Below, one piece after another: positions 10,733-18,791 of a stretch of DNA of 36,684 bases. The notes beneath the pieces were generated by a model that saw nothing but the letters and a program-made list of their open reading frames with translations, was not told where the DNA came from and searched no databases. This DNA is from Sporomusaceae bacterium (GTDB lineage Bacteria; Bacillota; Negativicutes; UBA1444), in assembly GCA_018434355.1 (NCBI GenBank), contig JAHDPL010000041.1, positions 1 to 36,684 on the forward strand, in the 5' to 3' direction. The stretch's first letter is position 1. Every line of letters starts with the position of its first letter. The position numbers and the translations under genes are program-made.

Positions 10733-10789
10733 ACGGGCCTCCTATTGCCAGCACGATTGGCTGCCTATTGATATTATTCGTAGGGGATA

Positions 10790-10817
10790 ATTATATCACA
10801 AATATCAGGGGTTTCAA
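10790..10817 (-). promoter_or_regulatory. ftsH promoter
   Basis: On the minus strand, TTGAAA (10812-10817), a 16-bp spacer and a perfect TATAAT (10790-10795) preceded by TGTGA (extended -10). It lies in the hpt-ftsH gap, about 55 nt before the ftsH start. Confidence 0.75.
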
Positions 10818-10841
10818 AGAGTTGTCAGAGATCCCGGACAG

Positions 10842-11384
10842 TTAGCCCTTCTGGTAAATCTCCGGCTTTAACACGCCGATAAACGGCAAATTGCGATATT
10901 TTCCGGCATAATCAAGTCCATAACCGACAACGAAATGGTCAGGAATGATAAATCCGTTGTAGTCAACGGTAACATTGACCTTGCGGCGGTCCGGTTTGCT
11001 CAGCAGCGTGCAGATCCTGACGCTGGCCGGTTTGCGCGACTTGATGTTGTCGACGAGGTAATTCAGCGTCAGTCCCGAATCAATAATATCTTCGATGATC
11101 AGGATGTGCCGGCCTTCCACGACTTCATCCAAGTCCTTGATAATCCTAACTACGCCGCTGGAGTTTGTGGAAAGACCATAGCTGGTAATCGCCATGAAAT
11201 CGATGTCCATCGGCCGTTTGATCGAGCGGGCCAAGTCAGCCATGAAAATCACCGCACCGCGCAAGACCCCGATCATCAGAATCTCCTGCCCAGCGTAATC
11301 ATTGGTGATCTGTTGTCCCAGTTCCCTTACTCTCGCACCGATTTCCTCGGAAGTAATCAGTATACGTTCCACATCTTTTAACAT
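10842..11384 (-). CDS. hpt: Hypoxanthine phosphoribosyltransferase
   Basis: Salvages hypoxanthine and guanine to IMP and GMP using PRPP. The 180-residue product is the normal size. It has [11 protein letters not shown] near residue 41, the flexible-loop segment [10 protein letters not shown], the PRPP-binding motif [13 protein letters not shown] (94-106), and the C-terminal purine-binding [25 protein letters not shown] precedes the ATG by 10 nt. It sits 21 nt after tilS, the conserved Firmicute tilS-hpt-ftsH order. Confidence 0.96.
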   Translation of the reverse strand: MLKDVERILITSEEIGARVRELGQQITNDYAGQEILMIGVLRGAVIFMADLARSIKRPMDIDFMAITSYGLSTNSSGVVRIIKDLDEVVEGRHILIIEDIIDSGLTLNYLVDNIKSRKPASVRICTLLSKPDRRKVNVTVDYNGFIIPDHFVVGYGLDYAGKYRNLPFIGVLKPEIYQKG

Positions 11385-11405
11385 AAATAACGTTCCTCCT
11401 GTCGC

Positions 11406-12827
11406 TCAAGTATTATCGATTTTCGTTTGTTCCATCACAAGCAAATCCCGGTTGGTTCCATCAACCTTGCCGCGCTCCGACCGTCGTAGTCCAGCAATCC
11501 ATAGAATTCCTTTTTCGTCGCAGATCAACGGTAGTCGCTCTCGTTTTTCGGCCGGCACCTTCAAGTCAATCAATATTTTTTTCAGTTTACGGGATCCTGG
11601 TGCGCCCAAGGGATAAAACGTGTCGCCAGGCAAACGACGCCTCACATGAAGGGGAAAGTGCAACGCCGCACAATCAAAAACGACTTTGTCCGGCCCAAGG
11701 TCATCCGGCGCTGTTGCGGCGTTAACAAGTCGTTTGCAGCGAATCACTACGCCAAACTCCGGCACTTCAGTTTCACCGGGGCACTTCAGCAACATAGGCT
11801 GCAAAGCATCTGCCGTATCGTCTGTCGCGTATTTTTCATCGCCGCATCGCAGTTTTTCAATAGTCAGGTCCCGGTAAGCTTTGCGCGCCTGCAAGTTTCC
11901 CGGCAGGGCGATGCGGCGGGTGCCGTGTTCCTGCAGGAACAATTGGCGAATTTGCTCGACATGGACAAACCCGACCCCTCTTGTATCTCCGCGGAGTTGT
12001 TCCAACAGCAACCGCAACAGCTCTCGCTGCATCGCGACATGCATGCGGAAAAAAGCATCGGCGTCAATCCGGCAGCCCCATTCAAACTGTTCGACAGTCC
12101 GGGGCAACAGTTCCAACGCCTGGCACCGCAAAAAATCCTGCTCGTCAGTCAATATCGAAGCCGTTCGACATAATGTTGCCACCACGGCAGGATTGTACCT
12201 CTTCTTCAACACAGGCAACAATTCGTGCCGCAATCGGTTGCGCAAAAAATCGACATCGGCATTTGATTCGTCCAAACAAGGCTGCAGGTTGCGTTGCCTG
12301 CAATACACTTCAATCTCGGAGCGGTCGAGACACAGCAAGGGTCTTGTCACATCGCCGCGCAGTGGTTGAATTGCGCCAAGTCCGCGGCTACCGCTACCGC
12401 GCACCAGGTTGAGCAAAACAGTTTCCGCCTGATCGTCGCGATGATGGCCAGTCGCAATCAATCCGCCGCCGATTTCCCCAACAACCTGGCGGAGGAAACG
12501 GTAACGCGTACTACGGGCAAGTTCTTCCAGCGAGCCGCCTTGCACTCGTAGCAGTGCCGGCAAATCCGCAGACCCGCCAAAAAACTCCAGCCCGCGTTCG
12601 GCGCAAAAGCGCCGGACAAAAGCGGCGTCTTGAGTGGATGCGTCACCGCGAAGGCGGTGATCAAAATGAGCGACGAACAGTCGAATATCTCCCGCCTGTT
12701 GATATTCGACGAGTAAGTCGACCAACGCCAGAGAATCGGGACCACCTGAACAGGCAGCCAATATATTGCCACCCTGGGGCAAAAGACCATGTCGTTTGAC
12801 CCATTTGCGCACTTTGGCTCGAATCAT
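11406..12827 (-). CDS. tilS: tRNA(Ile)-lysidine synthase
   Basis: Converts C34 of the CAU-anticodon tRNA-Ile to lysidine so that it reads AUA. The 473-residue product has the PP-loop SGGPDS at residues 27-32, ATGHHRDDQAET further on, and the C-terminal TilS domain ending in a lysine-rich RRLPGDTFYPLG...KLKKILID segment. The ATG at 12825-12827 is chosen because it aligns with the usual N terminus and has GGAAG five nt upstream. Starts 4 and 18 codons earlier are possible; the earliest lies almost at the predicted transcription start. First gene of the tilS-hpt unit. Confidence 0.94.
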   Translation of the reverse strand: MIRAKVRKWVKRHGLLPQGGNILAACSGGPDSLALVDLLVEYQQAGDIRLFVAHFDHRLRGDASTQDAAFVRRFCAERGLEFFGGSADLPALLRVQGGSLEELARSTRYRFLRQVVGEIGGGLIATGHHRDDQAETVLLNLVRGSGSRGLGAIQPLRGDVTRPLLCLDRSEIEVYCRQRNLQPCLDESNADVDFLRNRLRHELLPVLKKRYNPAVVATLCRTASILTDEQDFLRCQALELLPRTVEQFEWGCRIDADAFFRMHVAMQRELLRLLLEQLRGDTRGVGFVHVEQIRQLFLQEHGTRRIALPGNLQARKAYRDLTIEKLRCGDEKYATDDTADALQPMLLKCPGETEVPEFGVVIRCKRLVNAATAPDDLGPDKVVFDCAALHFPLHVRRRLPGDTFYPLGAPGSRKLKKILIDLKVPAEKRERLPLICDEKGILWIAGLRRSERGKVDGTNRDLLVMEQTKIDNT

Positions 12828-12889
12828 CGAAACTTCCATATATATGGTTTCGCCGCCCGAAGAATTTTCCCTGCGGGGCATGCTTATTC

Positions 12890-12918
12890 ATATTATCTTC
12901 AAAATTACAGAGTTGCAA
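12890..12918 (-). promoter_or_regulatory. tilS-hpt promoter
   Basis: TTGCAA (12913-12918), a 17-bp spacer and TAATAT (12890-12895) on the minus strand. Initiation near 12883 gives a leader of about 55 nt to the chosen tilS start. Confidence 0.65.
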
Positions 12919-12954
12919 GTCAAAATTCAAAATTCCCAGAACATGCAGTCCACA

Positions 12955-12983
12955 TGAAAAAGGAGCAGTCCTTGCCACTCCTT
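12955..12983 (-). terminator. Terminator after the DUF6998-like gene
   Basis: On the minus strand, AAGGAGTGG and CTGCTCCTT pair over 9 bp (two G-U pairs) around CAAGGA, followed by TTTTTCAT. It lies about 20 nt past the stop of the gene ending at 13004 and separates it from the tilS promoter. Confidence 0.7.
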
Positions 12984-13003
12984 CATTTCGACCCGGATAT
13001 AAT

Positions 13004-13456
13004 TTATTCGGCAACCGACTGCAACCTGTCCTGCTCCGGCACCTGAATCTTTCGCAATGTACTTAGCCTCACAGTGCGCTGTCCGTTGGCGGGTTGACGA
13101 CCCGGTTTTTCGTAGGCCAGCAAACCCGGTCCATTATAAATCCATTCCGGAACGCCTTCATCCGACAAGCGCATAACCAACAGATGATCCGGCACCTGAT
13201 CGGAGCGAAAAACCACCGAATCGGCTTGCGCGGCTTTTATTTGAACCAACTTCGCCTTGTCGCGGGTCCGGGCGTTGTGAACCTTGCTGGAAGCAGGCAG
13301 CAACTCCAGGTCAAAATCATTGGCAGCCAATATTTCACAAAAACTTTCGATCACATGAGAGGCCGGAGTGAAGCTTCGCTTGGGAAAAAGCCGTTCCAAT
13401 TCGGCTGTCAGGGAATAATACCGACAAATCAGTTCACCGACATGTTGCTTGGACAA
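13004..13456 (-). CDS. DUF6998-like protein (possible PD-(D/E)XK nuclease fold)
   Basis: A 150-residue soluble protein. The central HNARTRDKAKLVQIKA (60-75), preceded by Glu37 and followed by PDHLLVMRLSDEG and YNGPG, resembles the DUF6998 group as I recall it. In those proteins a D...QIK motif recalls the PD-(D/E)XK nuclease core. The residue after His60 is Asn here, where I remember Asp in relatives, so it may be inactive. It starts at TTG 13454-13456 with AAGGAG 11 nt upstream and has its own terminator. No restriction or phage neighbour supports a defence role. Family call is tentative. Confidence 0.5.
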   Translation of the reverse strand: MSKQHVGELICRYYSLTAELERLFPKRSFTPASHVIESFCEILAANDFDLELLPASSKVHNARTRDKAKLVQIKAAQADSVVFRSDQVPDHLLVMRLSDEGVPEWIYNGPGLLAYEKPGRQPANGQRTVRLSTLRKIQVPEQDRLQSVAE

Positions 13457-13526
13457 GGCGGATTCAACTCCTTCAACCGGCTTCAGTTAGCTTATAAAAC
13501 ATTTGACAAACTTTGCGATTTCCCTC

Positions 13527-13540
13527 GGGACCTTAGTCCC
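13527..13540. other. Short GGGAC...GTCCC hairpin
   Basis: GGGAC and GTCCC separated by CTTA in the 115-nt gap between the phosphatase-like gene and the DUF6998-like gene. There is no T tract on either side good enough for a terminator. Its role is unknown; a protein-binding site or RNA element is possible. Confidence 0.3.
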
Positions 13541-13571
13541 ATTTTTCACAAAATGACGTCCTATTTTTATT

Positions 13572-14318
13572 TTACGCCTGCCAATATTCACCTGACAGCA
13601 AGTCCATCACCGTCAACGGTCCGTGCCAGGCTGCCCCCGTATCCAGAAAATACTTGTGTTCACGGATCAAGGGTTTTGTCGAGTCCTCAACATCTTCAAA
13701 CGAAGCAAAACGCCTGAGATACTGAACGGGTGTGTGCCCCGTCACCACATCCTGCGGCCCGCGATACCCTTCGATATATTCCTCGCGTATCCAGATCAGA
13801 TCTCTCGGCAATTGTTTTTCAATTTTGCGTCCCGGACGAATTCCTGCGTGAACGCATAAATATCCCTCGACTTCGGTCCAGCGAGGCAAATCAGCGAAAA
13901 ATGCCAGGTGCGCATCCAGCTCCGACGCATGCGTCCGATAAGAATCCAGCGTGATTTCACCGCCGTTGGCAAACCATTGTTCCAGTTCCACTGGGTTAAG
14001 ATAGCCGTTCTTGCGGTTGCGCAAAGCTTGGCGCATCAGGTCTTCATGATTTCCATACAACGCAATCGCTCCGAGTTCAACCAGGCGCATCACTTCCCAA
14101 ACAACCCGTCGCGAGTCGGGCCCGCGGTCCACATAATCACCAAGCAAAATCAACCGGTCAACTGCCGGTCGATACTCGCAAAGCGTCAAAACGTTCAGCA
14201 TTTTTTCATACTGACCATGCACATCACCCATCACTAACAGGCGGCCCTGGTGCAGACCCGATACAAATTCCGTCAATAATAATGAATCCTTTTCCATTTT
14301 ATTTGGCTTCGACACCAC
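13572..14318 (-). CDS. Metallophosphoesterase, PPP (serine/threonine protein phosphatase) type
   Basis: A 248-residue calcineurin-like phosphoesterase with the PPP signature in order: GDVHGQ, GDYVDRGPDS, GNHED, and a later HAGI and GHTP that complete the dimetal site. This matches bacterial protein phosphatases and symmetrical Ap4A hydrolases (PrpE/ApaH-like); the substrate cannot be told from sequence. The GTG at 14316-14318 is preferred because AGGAGAG lies 7 nt upstream, whereas the ATG at 14295-14297 has no site. No terminator was recognised after it. Confidence 0.85.
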   Translation of the reverse strand: MVSKPNKMEKDSLLLTEFVSGLHQGRLLVMGDVHGQYEKMLNVLTLCEYRPAVDRLILLGDYVDRGPDSRRVVWEVMRLVELGAIALYGNHEDLMRQALRNRKNGYLNPVELEQWFANGGEITLDSYRTHASELDAHLAFFADLPRWTEVEGYLCVHAGIRPGRKIEKQLPRDLIWIREEYIEGYRGPQDVVTGHTPVQYLRRFASFEDVEDSTKPLIREHKYFLDTGAAWHGPLTVMDLLSGEYWQA

Positions 14319-14349
14319 AGCCGTTCTCTCCTGCAACAGCCAAAATCGG

Positions 14350-14391
14350 TCAAAAACAAAAACTGAAGGCCGCCCCTTGCGACCTTCAGTT
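14350..14391 (-). terminator. Terminator after the ICMT-like gene
   Basis: ACTGAAGG (14362-14369) and CCTTCAGT (14383-14390) form an 8-bp stem. On the minus strand it is followed by TTTTGTTTTTG, a good T tract, about 40 nt after the stop of the methyltransferase-like gene. Confidence 0.75.
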
Positions 14392-14429
14392 TCTCGATAT
14401 TCATGAATGCGCCCGTTTGCTTACTCTGG

Positions 14430-15107
14430 TCAGTCGCCAGCAGGAGTGAGCCGTCGAAGCCGCGGGCCGACCAGGCCTGTCCGTTCGTAATAATGCCGAT
14501 ACTCTGGAAAAGTATCCAGCAATAAACTTTCCTCTCGGCCCAACCGGATCATCAGGAAAACAATCTGCGCTATCGCCGCAACCAGCATGCCCAACGTAGG
14601 AAACATCAGTGCATTGGCGAGTGCCCAAACCATGTAGCACACATACAACGGATGCCGGGAATACTTATAGGGACCGTGCGCAACAACCGCATGCGCTTCC
14701 GGAACAACCGTCAGGCAGTCTCCCAAACAAAACAGCGCCCAAATGACGAGTGGATAGGGCAACAGCGAAAGTGCCACGCCAATCTGACGAAACTCGGCGA
14801 CAAATCCTTCTGCGGCTTGCTGCGGCGACAGCACCATCACTGCAACGCTAAAGCCAAAAGTTGTCCCCAATCCGATAATCAACGAAGAGAGGCGAACATC
14901 AATGGTTTTTGGTTTTTGCAACAAACTACGGCTTAAAAAGTAAATGTCAAGCAGACTGACGGCAATGACCGGCATTCCCCACAGCAAGTGGTAAAGAGAC
15001 CGGTTCAACGTTGTCGCAGTCAAGACGATAATAGCCAGCATAAACAAAGTTACCGATCCACCGGCGATAAAACGGATGATTTGTTGTTTTTTTTCGCTTG
15101 GATTCAT
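14430..15107 (-). CDS. Isoprenylcysteine carboxyl methyltransferase (ICMT/PEMT)-like membrane protein
   Basis: A 225-residue integral membrane protein with about six hydrophobic helices. It has the family SAM-binding motif near the C terminus: GPYKYSRHPLYV, then REESLLLDTFPEYRHYYERTG. Bacterial members methylate lipids or small thiols, or remain uncharacterised; prenylated proteins are not expected here. The ATG at 15105-15107 has AAGGAG 10 nt upstream. It lies after the flp pilin gene with a strong hairpin between, so it may be an independent or read-through gene rather than part of the pilus system. Confidence 0.8.
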   Translation of the reverse strand: MNPSEKKQQIIRFIAGGSVTLFMLAIIVLTATTLNRSLYHLLWGMPVIAVSLLDIYFLSRSLLQKPKTIDVRLSSLIIGLGTTFGFSVAVMVLSPQQAAEGFVAEFRQIGVALSLLPYPLVIWALFCLGDCLTVVPEAHAVVAHGPYKYSRHPLYVCYMVWALANALMFPTLGMLVAAIAQIVFLMIRLGREESLLLDTFPEYRHYYERTGLVGPRLRRLTPAGD

Positions 15108-15131
15108 CGCAGTTCCACTCCTTGCAAGCAA

Positions 15132-15157
15132 GCCCCCGGCCAGTTCATGCCGGGGGC
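15132..15157 (-). terminator. Hairpin after flp
   Basis: A perfect 9-bp G/C stem (GCCCCCGGC and GCCGGGGGC) with an 8-nt loop lies 16 nt after the flp stop. On the minus strand it is followed only by TTGCTTGC, so it may be a partial terminator or an mRNA 3'-end stabiliser for the highly expressed pilin. The T tract is better on the plus strand, but no plus-strand gene precedes it. Confidence 0.55.
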
Positions 15158-15173
15158 TTTTCTCTGCTTTTCC

Positions 15174-15335
15174 TTACAGCGCGCCAGCCACTGTGTTGAA
15201 TTGAGCCAAAACCTGAGGTCCGAGCAAAATAAGCCCTGCCATACCGACAACCGCAACCAGTGCAAGAATCAAACCATACTCAACCATTCCCTGACCTTTT
15301 TTATTTTGCAGAATCGAAGTGATCATTTTCAACAT
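15174..15335 (-). CDS. flp: Flp-type pilin (class IVb prepilin)
   Basis: Major subunit of a Tad/Flp pilus. A 53-residue protein of classic form: a short basic leader (MLKMITSILQNKKG), a G/QGMVEY segment where the prepilin peptidase cuts after Gly and the mature protein keeps Glu and Tyr at the usual positions, then one hydrophobic helix (about 20-40) and a short tail. The ATG at 15333-15335 has GGGAGGG 8 nt upstream. It is the last gene of the Tad operon, after the DegS-like kinase. It is short enough to be missed by gene callers with a 60-residue cut-off. Confidence 0.9.
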   Translation of the reverse strand: MLKMITSILQNKKGQGMVEYGLILALVAVVGMAGLILLGPQVLAQFNTVAGAL

Positions 15336-15370
15336 TGTAATTTCCCTCCCCATTATTGAATTATGCTGGA

Positions 15371-15406
15371 CTTGCTACGTTTGTTTTCTGGCTCTATTGT
15401 AGCAAG
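15371..15406 (-). promoter_or_regulatory. Possible flp promoter overlapping an inverted repeat
   Basis: The minus strand has a TACAAT -10 candidate at 15396-15401 (its -35 is weak, ATGGAA at 17 bp). It is overlapped by an 8-bp inverted repeat, CTTGCTAC (15371-15378) and GTAGCAAG (15399-15406), 20 nt apart. The repeat could be an operator or a 5' RNA hairpin controlling the pilin gene separately from the rest of the operon. Confidence 0.4.
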
Positions 15407-15459
15407 CCTCCGGGGGAGTTCCATCGTACGCAGGTCTTATCTTTACTAGGCGAATCGTC

Positions 15460-16602
15460 CTATTTTTCTTCCAGCGGCACTGTAATCATCACCCGTGTTC
15501 CCTTGCCGGGCGTAGATTTGATCGCGAGTTTTCCCTGCAACAATTGCAAGCGTTCCCGCATCCCCATCAACCCGAAATGCCCCGCCGGCGCATCGTCATT
15601 GGCAGCATCAAAACCTTTGCCGTCATCTTCGATTACCAAGGTCACTCCGACGGGAGCAAACTCGATCCGCACCCGCACGGTAGAAGCCTGAGCATGCTTC
15701 ACAACATTATTTAACGCTTCCTGTGCCACGCGAAACAAGCCGATTTCAGTATGACTCGCCAAACGCCGCTCGCGTCCGGTCACCGCTATTTCAGTGAAGA
15801 TCCCGTATTGCGTGCGGAAAACATCCAGAACGCCGCGTATCGTCGGGACCAGCCCAAGATCGTCAAGCGCCATCGGTCGCAAATCAAAAATGATCTTGCG
15901 GATTTCACCGAGTGTTGCCCGGATATGTTCGCGCAGTTCACGCAGTTCAAGTTTTGCCCGTTCCACATCACTGTCAATCAGTCGTTCACACACTTCGGCC
16001 CGAAAAACGATATTGGCCATCGCCTGAGCCGGTCCATCATGAATATCCCGAGCCACCCGGCGCCGTTCTTCTTCCTGGCTGCGAATAATCTGCGCTCCAA
16101 GTTGTTGGGCATTTTGCAACGTCTCAATCTGTGCAAACGCAACGCTCATTTGGTTGCCCAGATAGTCCAGCACCACTCCAACCTGTGAAACCAATTGTTC
16201 AGCTTTGGCAACCGTACCACCCAGGTTGCGCAGCCGTACTTCCTGTTCGTTACGCTGACGGCGCAGATTTTGTTCCTGCTCGCGAGCCACCGCCAAGTCA
16301 ATCTGGATTTTCCGGGCATCCTCGTACGCTTCACGAACTTCTTCTTCCGGATGGCTCTTGAAATCCCTGCTGACTTCCATCAGATGAATTCTCGCCTTGC
16401 GCTCCTGCCTTTCCAGTTCGTCAACACGTTGGATGATTTCGGCAGTCTCGTTCTTGACCCGCTCGACATCACGTTTGACATTCTCCAGTTCATCCCTGGC
16501 CATCTCATAAACTTCGTAAATCTGGCCCCGGCTGTCACGAATGCTGGAAATGGTTTTCTTGATGATTTTGTCGAGTGTTTTAACATCAATCCCCTGTATC
16601 AT
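15460..16602 (-). CDS. DegS-like cytoplasmic sensor histidine kinase
   Basis: A 380-residue kinase, almost the length of Bacillus DegS (385). An N-terminal coiled-coil sensor (about 1-165, rich in Glu, Arg and Lys) is followed by the HisKA_3 domain with His188 in RDIHDGPAQ. The HATPase has EALNNVVKHA (N box), DDGKGFD (G1) and HFGLMGMRERL (G2). There are no membrane spans. Its ATG overlaps the tadB stop (ATGA), so it is translationally coupled to the pilus genes. No NarL/DegU-type regulator is nearby; the only receiver domain in the locus is on CpaE. The DegS likeness is strong; the role is inference. Confidence 0.88.
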   Translation of the reverse strand: MIQGIDVKTLDKIIKKTISSIRDSRGQIYEVYEMARDELENVKRDVERVKNETAEIIQRVDELERQERKARIHLMEVSRDFKSHPEEEVREAYEDARKIQIDLAVAREQEQNLRRQRNEQEVRLRNLGGTVAKAEQLVSQVGVVLDYLGNQMSVAFAQIETLQNAQQLGAQIIRSQEEERRRVARDIHDGPAQAMANIVFRAEVCERLIDSDVERAKLELRELREHIRATLGEIRKIIFDLRPMALDDLGLVPTIRGVLDVFRTQYGIFTEIAVTGRERRLASHTEIGLFRVAQEALNNVVKHAQASTVRVRIEFAPVGVTLVIEDDGKGFDAANDDAPAGHFGLMGMRERLQLLQGKLAIKSTPGKGTRVMITVPLEEK

Positions 16603-17570
16603 ACTTCGATATCCACAATCCGGCGAATCACAATAATCCCGATCACCTGACCCAGCCCGGCCACCCCCAACATAATCTTGCCAAACGGATGCACAAACAA
16701 CAATTTTACATATTCAGGATTAAGCAGATAAATTACCAGCCCCAACACGACTGGCAACAAGCTGACAATGATGCCGGAAATGCGCCCCTGCGCCGTCAAT
16801 GTCCGGATTTCGCCGCGGATTCGAACCCGTTCCCGTATTGTTCGGGCGATATTGTCAAGCACCTCAGACAAGTTTCCGCCCACTTGCCGCTGAATCAACA
16901 CTGCTGTGAGCACCAGGTCCAAGTCTTCCGAATTGATACGCTTGCCCAGATTGCCCAGGGCATCTTCAATCGTAACGCCGAGATTCATCTCCTTGACTGC
17001 ACGGGCAAATTCACTGGAAATCGGCGGACGCATCTCTTGCGCAACCATGTCGGACGCCTGCATAAAACTGTATCCGGTCCTTAGTGAGTTGGCAATCAAG
17101 ATTAATGCATCGCCCAGTTGGCTGTTAAACGCTTTCATCCGCTTGGCAGTTTTCATGTTTACCAGAATGAATGGAAAAGAAAAACCGGCAATGGCGCCAG
17201 TCACTCCCGCAAACAGCTGCCCTCCGCCTAACAGCAAGAATAGCATGGCCAGTAGAGTCGCCGAGGCGAAGCACAAAACGATAAACTCTCCGCTACGTAG
17301 CGGCAAACCCGCGCGCAGCATCCGCATTTCCAGCGACAAGTCCCAACGGGGGGATTCCAAATAGCGGCCGAAACTGCGCAACAGCCGTCTGATACCGGTC
17401 GGTTCCTCTTCCTGGTACGACGATGTCTTGGCCGAGACCGTCTGTTCGCCGCGCGCCACTTGTTCCAACCGCGCCGCCACCTGCCGCTGTTGCGCCGTCG
17501 CCAGTTGGTAAACCAACAAAACGATCGCGCTCAATGTCAAAAAGACACTGACTGATATGAGCAAAATCAT
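16599..17570 (-). CDS. tadB: Tad pilus inner-membrane platform protein TadB
   Basis: A type II secretion F family protein, the membrane platform on which the Tad motor assembles the pilus. The 323 residues have an N-terminal membrane helix, a pair of helices around 98-140, the F-domain with LGDALILIANSLRTGYSFMQA, and two C-terminal helices. Its length and single F domain fit TadB better than TadC. It begins 12 nt after the cpaE stop with AGGAG upstream. Normally the ATPase gene cpaF/tadA lies between them; here there is no room for it, and no tadC follows. Confidence 0.87.
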   Translation of the reverse strand: MILLISVSVFLTLSAIVLLVYQLATAQQRQVAARLEQVARGEQTVSAKTSSYQEEEPTGIRRLLRSFGRYLESPRWDLSLEMRMLRAGLPLRSGEFIVLCFASATLLAMLFLLLGGGQLFAGVTGAIAGFSFPFILVNMKTAKRMKAFNSQLGDALILIANSLRTGYSFMQASDMVAQEMRPPISSEFARAVKEMNLGVTIEDALGNLGKRINSEDLDLVLTAVLIQRQVGGNLSEVLDNIARTIRERVRIRGEIRTLTAQGRISGIIVSLLPVVLGLVIYLLNPEYVKLLFVHPFGKIMLGVAGLGQVIGIIVIRRIVDIEV

Positions 17571-17582
17571 CTGTGGTTTCTC

Positions 17583-18791
17583 CTATCGGCCAAATAATTT
17601 GAACCGTAAACCAGGTTTTCCAGCCGAAGCCGCTGCGTCAGCAATAACGGGCGCCACTTTGGCTGCAAGCGCTGCTATTTTTTGCGCTAATAACGACTCC
17701 GGTTGCGCAAGCATCAAAGGAACGCCCTGGTTGATTGAATTGACAACCGTTTTGCCATCCATCGGCAAGGTTATGGCAAGTTCTTTCTTCAACGACTCCT
17801 GAACTTCGCGCGGCTCAATTCCGCCATCGGTATGAACGCTGTTGACAACCAGCTGCAACTTGTCGTCGGCATAGCCCAACGATTGCAAGATTTCCAGCGC
17901 CAATTTGGCATTCTTTACTGCAGGTAAATCCAGCGCCGTCAGAACCAGTATACTATCAGAAGCATCCAGTGCCGCGATGGACACTTCGTTGAAGATTGCG
18001 GCGGTATCGACCAGGATGAAATCATAAGAATTGCGCAGTTGTTTCACAACAGCGCCAAGCAAGTGGCCGGAAACCGTCTCGGCCTGTTCTGGGCGTAGCG
18101 GCGCTGCAAGGACATGCAGAGCCTCGCTATAAGGCGTCATATAGGCGGCAAGCGTTTTGTCATCCAAATGTTCGGCATCCGGCAAAACATCTGCGATCGT
18201 ACTGCGTGGCATCAAGTTTAAAAACAGCGGAATGTCTCCGAATTGAATATCGGCATCGACAATCGCCACCCGCGTTTCCGGTCGTTTCGCCAAGGCGACG
18301 GCCAGATTAACGGTCAGCATAGTTTTCCCCACGCCGCCTTTGCCGGCAAAAATGCTTATAACCTTACCGGGAGTCTTGACTCCCGATTTCAACCGCATTG
18401 CATCGCGAATCTGCCGGTCACGACTTGCCGATTGCTGGATTGCTTGGATCAGTTCATCGCCGGTGAAAGGTTTCGTGAGATAGTTCTTCGCCCCGGCCAT
18501 CATCGCCCGTCGCAGATACTCCTGTTCACCTTGAACGCTCATGATGACGATCGTGGTTCCCGGCACTTCCACCGTCAAGCGTTCGGTGGCGGTTATCCCG
18601 TCCATACCCGGCATGTTGATATCCATCAGCACAACGTCAGGCCGTAGTGCTTTGGCCTGCAAAATAGCCTCTTCGCCGTTTTGGGCATGGCCGACCGCTT
18701 CAATCCCCGGTTGAAACTGCATCAATTTGACAATATTTTCCCGGGTAGCGGCAACATCGTCAACGATTAGGACTCTGATTTTGTCGGACAT
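17583..18791 (-). CDS. cpaE: CpaE-type pilus localisation ATPase with N-terminal receiver domain
   Basis: A MinD/ParA-like ATPase that positions the Tad pilus machine. The 402-residue product has an intact response-regulator receiver domain (1-122): acidic pair Asp11/Asp12, phospho-acceptor Asp57 in LMDINMPGMDG, Ser85, and Lys107 in LTKPF. A deviant Walker A GKGGVGKT (150-157) follows, then IVDADIQFGD and a DFILVDTAA switch. Many CpaE proteins have a degenerate receiver, so this one can probably be phosphorylated. The start overlaps cpaC by 32 nt and has GGAGGG 7 nt upstream. Confidence 0.92.
   Translation of the reverse strand: MSDKIRVLIVDDVAATRENIVKLMQFQPGIEAVGHAQNGEEAILQAKALRPDVVLMDINMPGMDGITATERLTVEVPGTTIVIMSVQGEQEYLRRAMMAGAKNYLTKPFTGDELIQAIQQSASRDRQIRDAMRLKSGVKTPGKVISIFAGKGGVGKTMLTVNLAVALAKRPETRVAIVDADIQFGDIPLFLNLMPRSTIADVLPDAEHLDDKTLAAYMTPYSEALHVLAAPLRPEQAETVSGHLLGAVVKQLRNSYDFILVDTAAIFNEVSIAALDASDSILVLTALDLPAVKNAKLALEILQSLGYADDKLQLVVNSVHTDGGIEPREVQESLKKELAITLPMDGKTVVNSINQGVPLMLAQPESLLAQKIAALAAKVAPVIADAAASAGKPGLRFKLFGR

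Noticed and set aside
12840-12881. tilS starting at the most upstream ATG (12881)
   Set aside because: This start lies at the predicted transcription start with no ribosome site, and the extra 18 residues do not match the family N terminus.
13501-13571. Terminator after the phosphatase or before the DUF6998-like gene
   Set aside because: The only hairpin there has a 5-bp stem and no T tract on either strand.
15396-15424. Sigma-54 promoter upstream of flp
   Set aside because: TGGAAC and TTGC are present, but the GG-to-GC spacing is far longer than the fixed 10 bp required.
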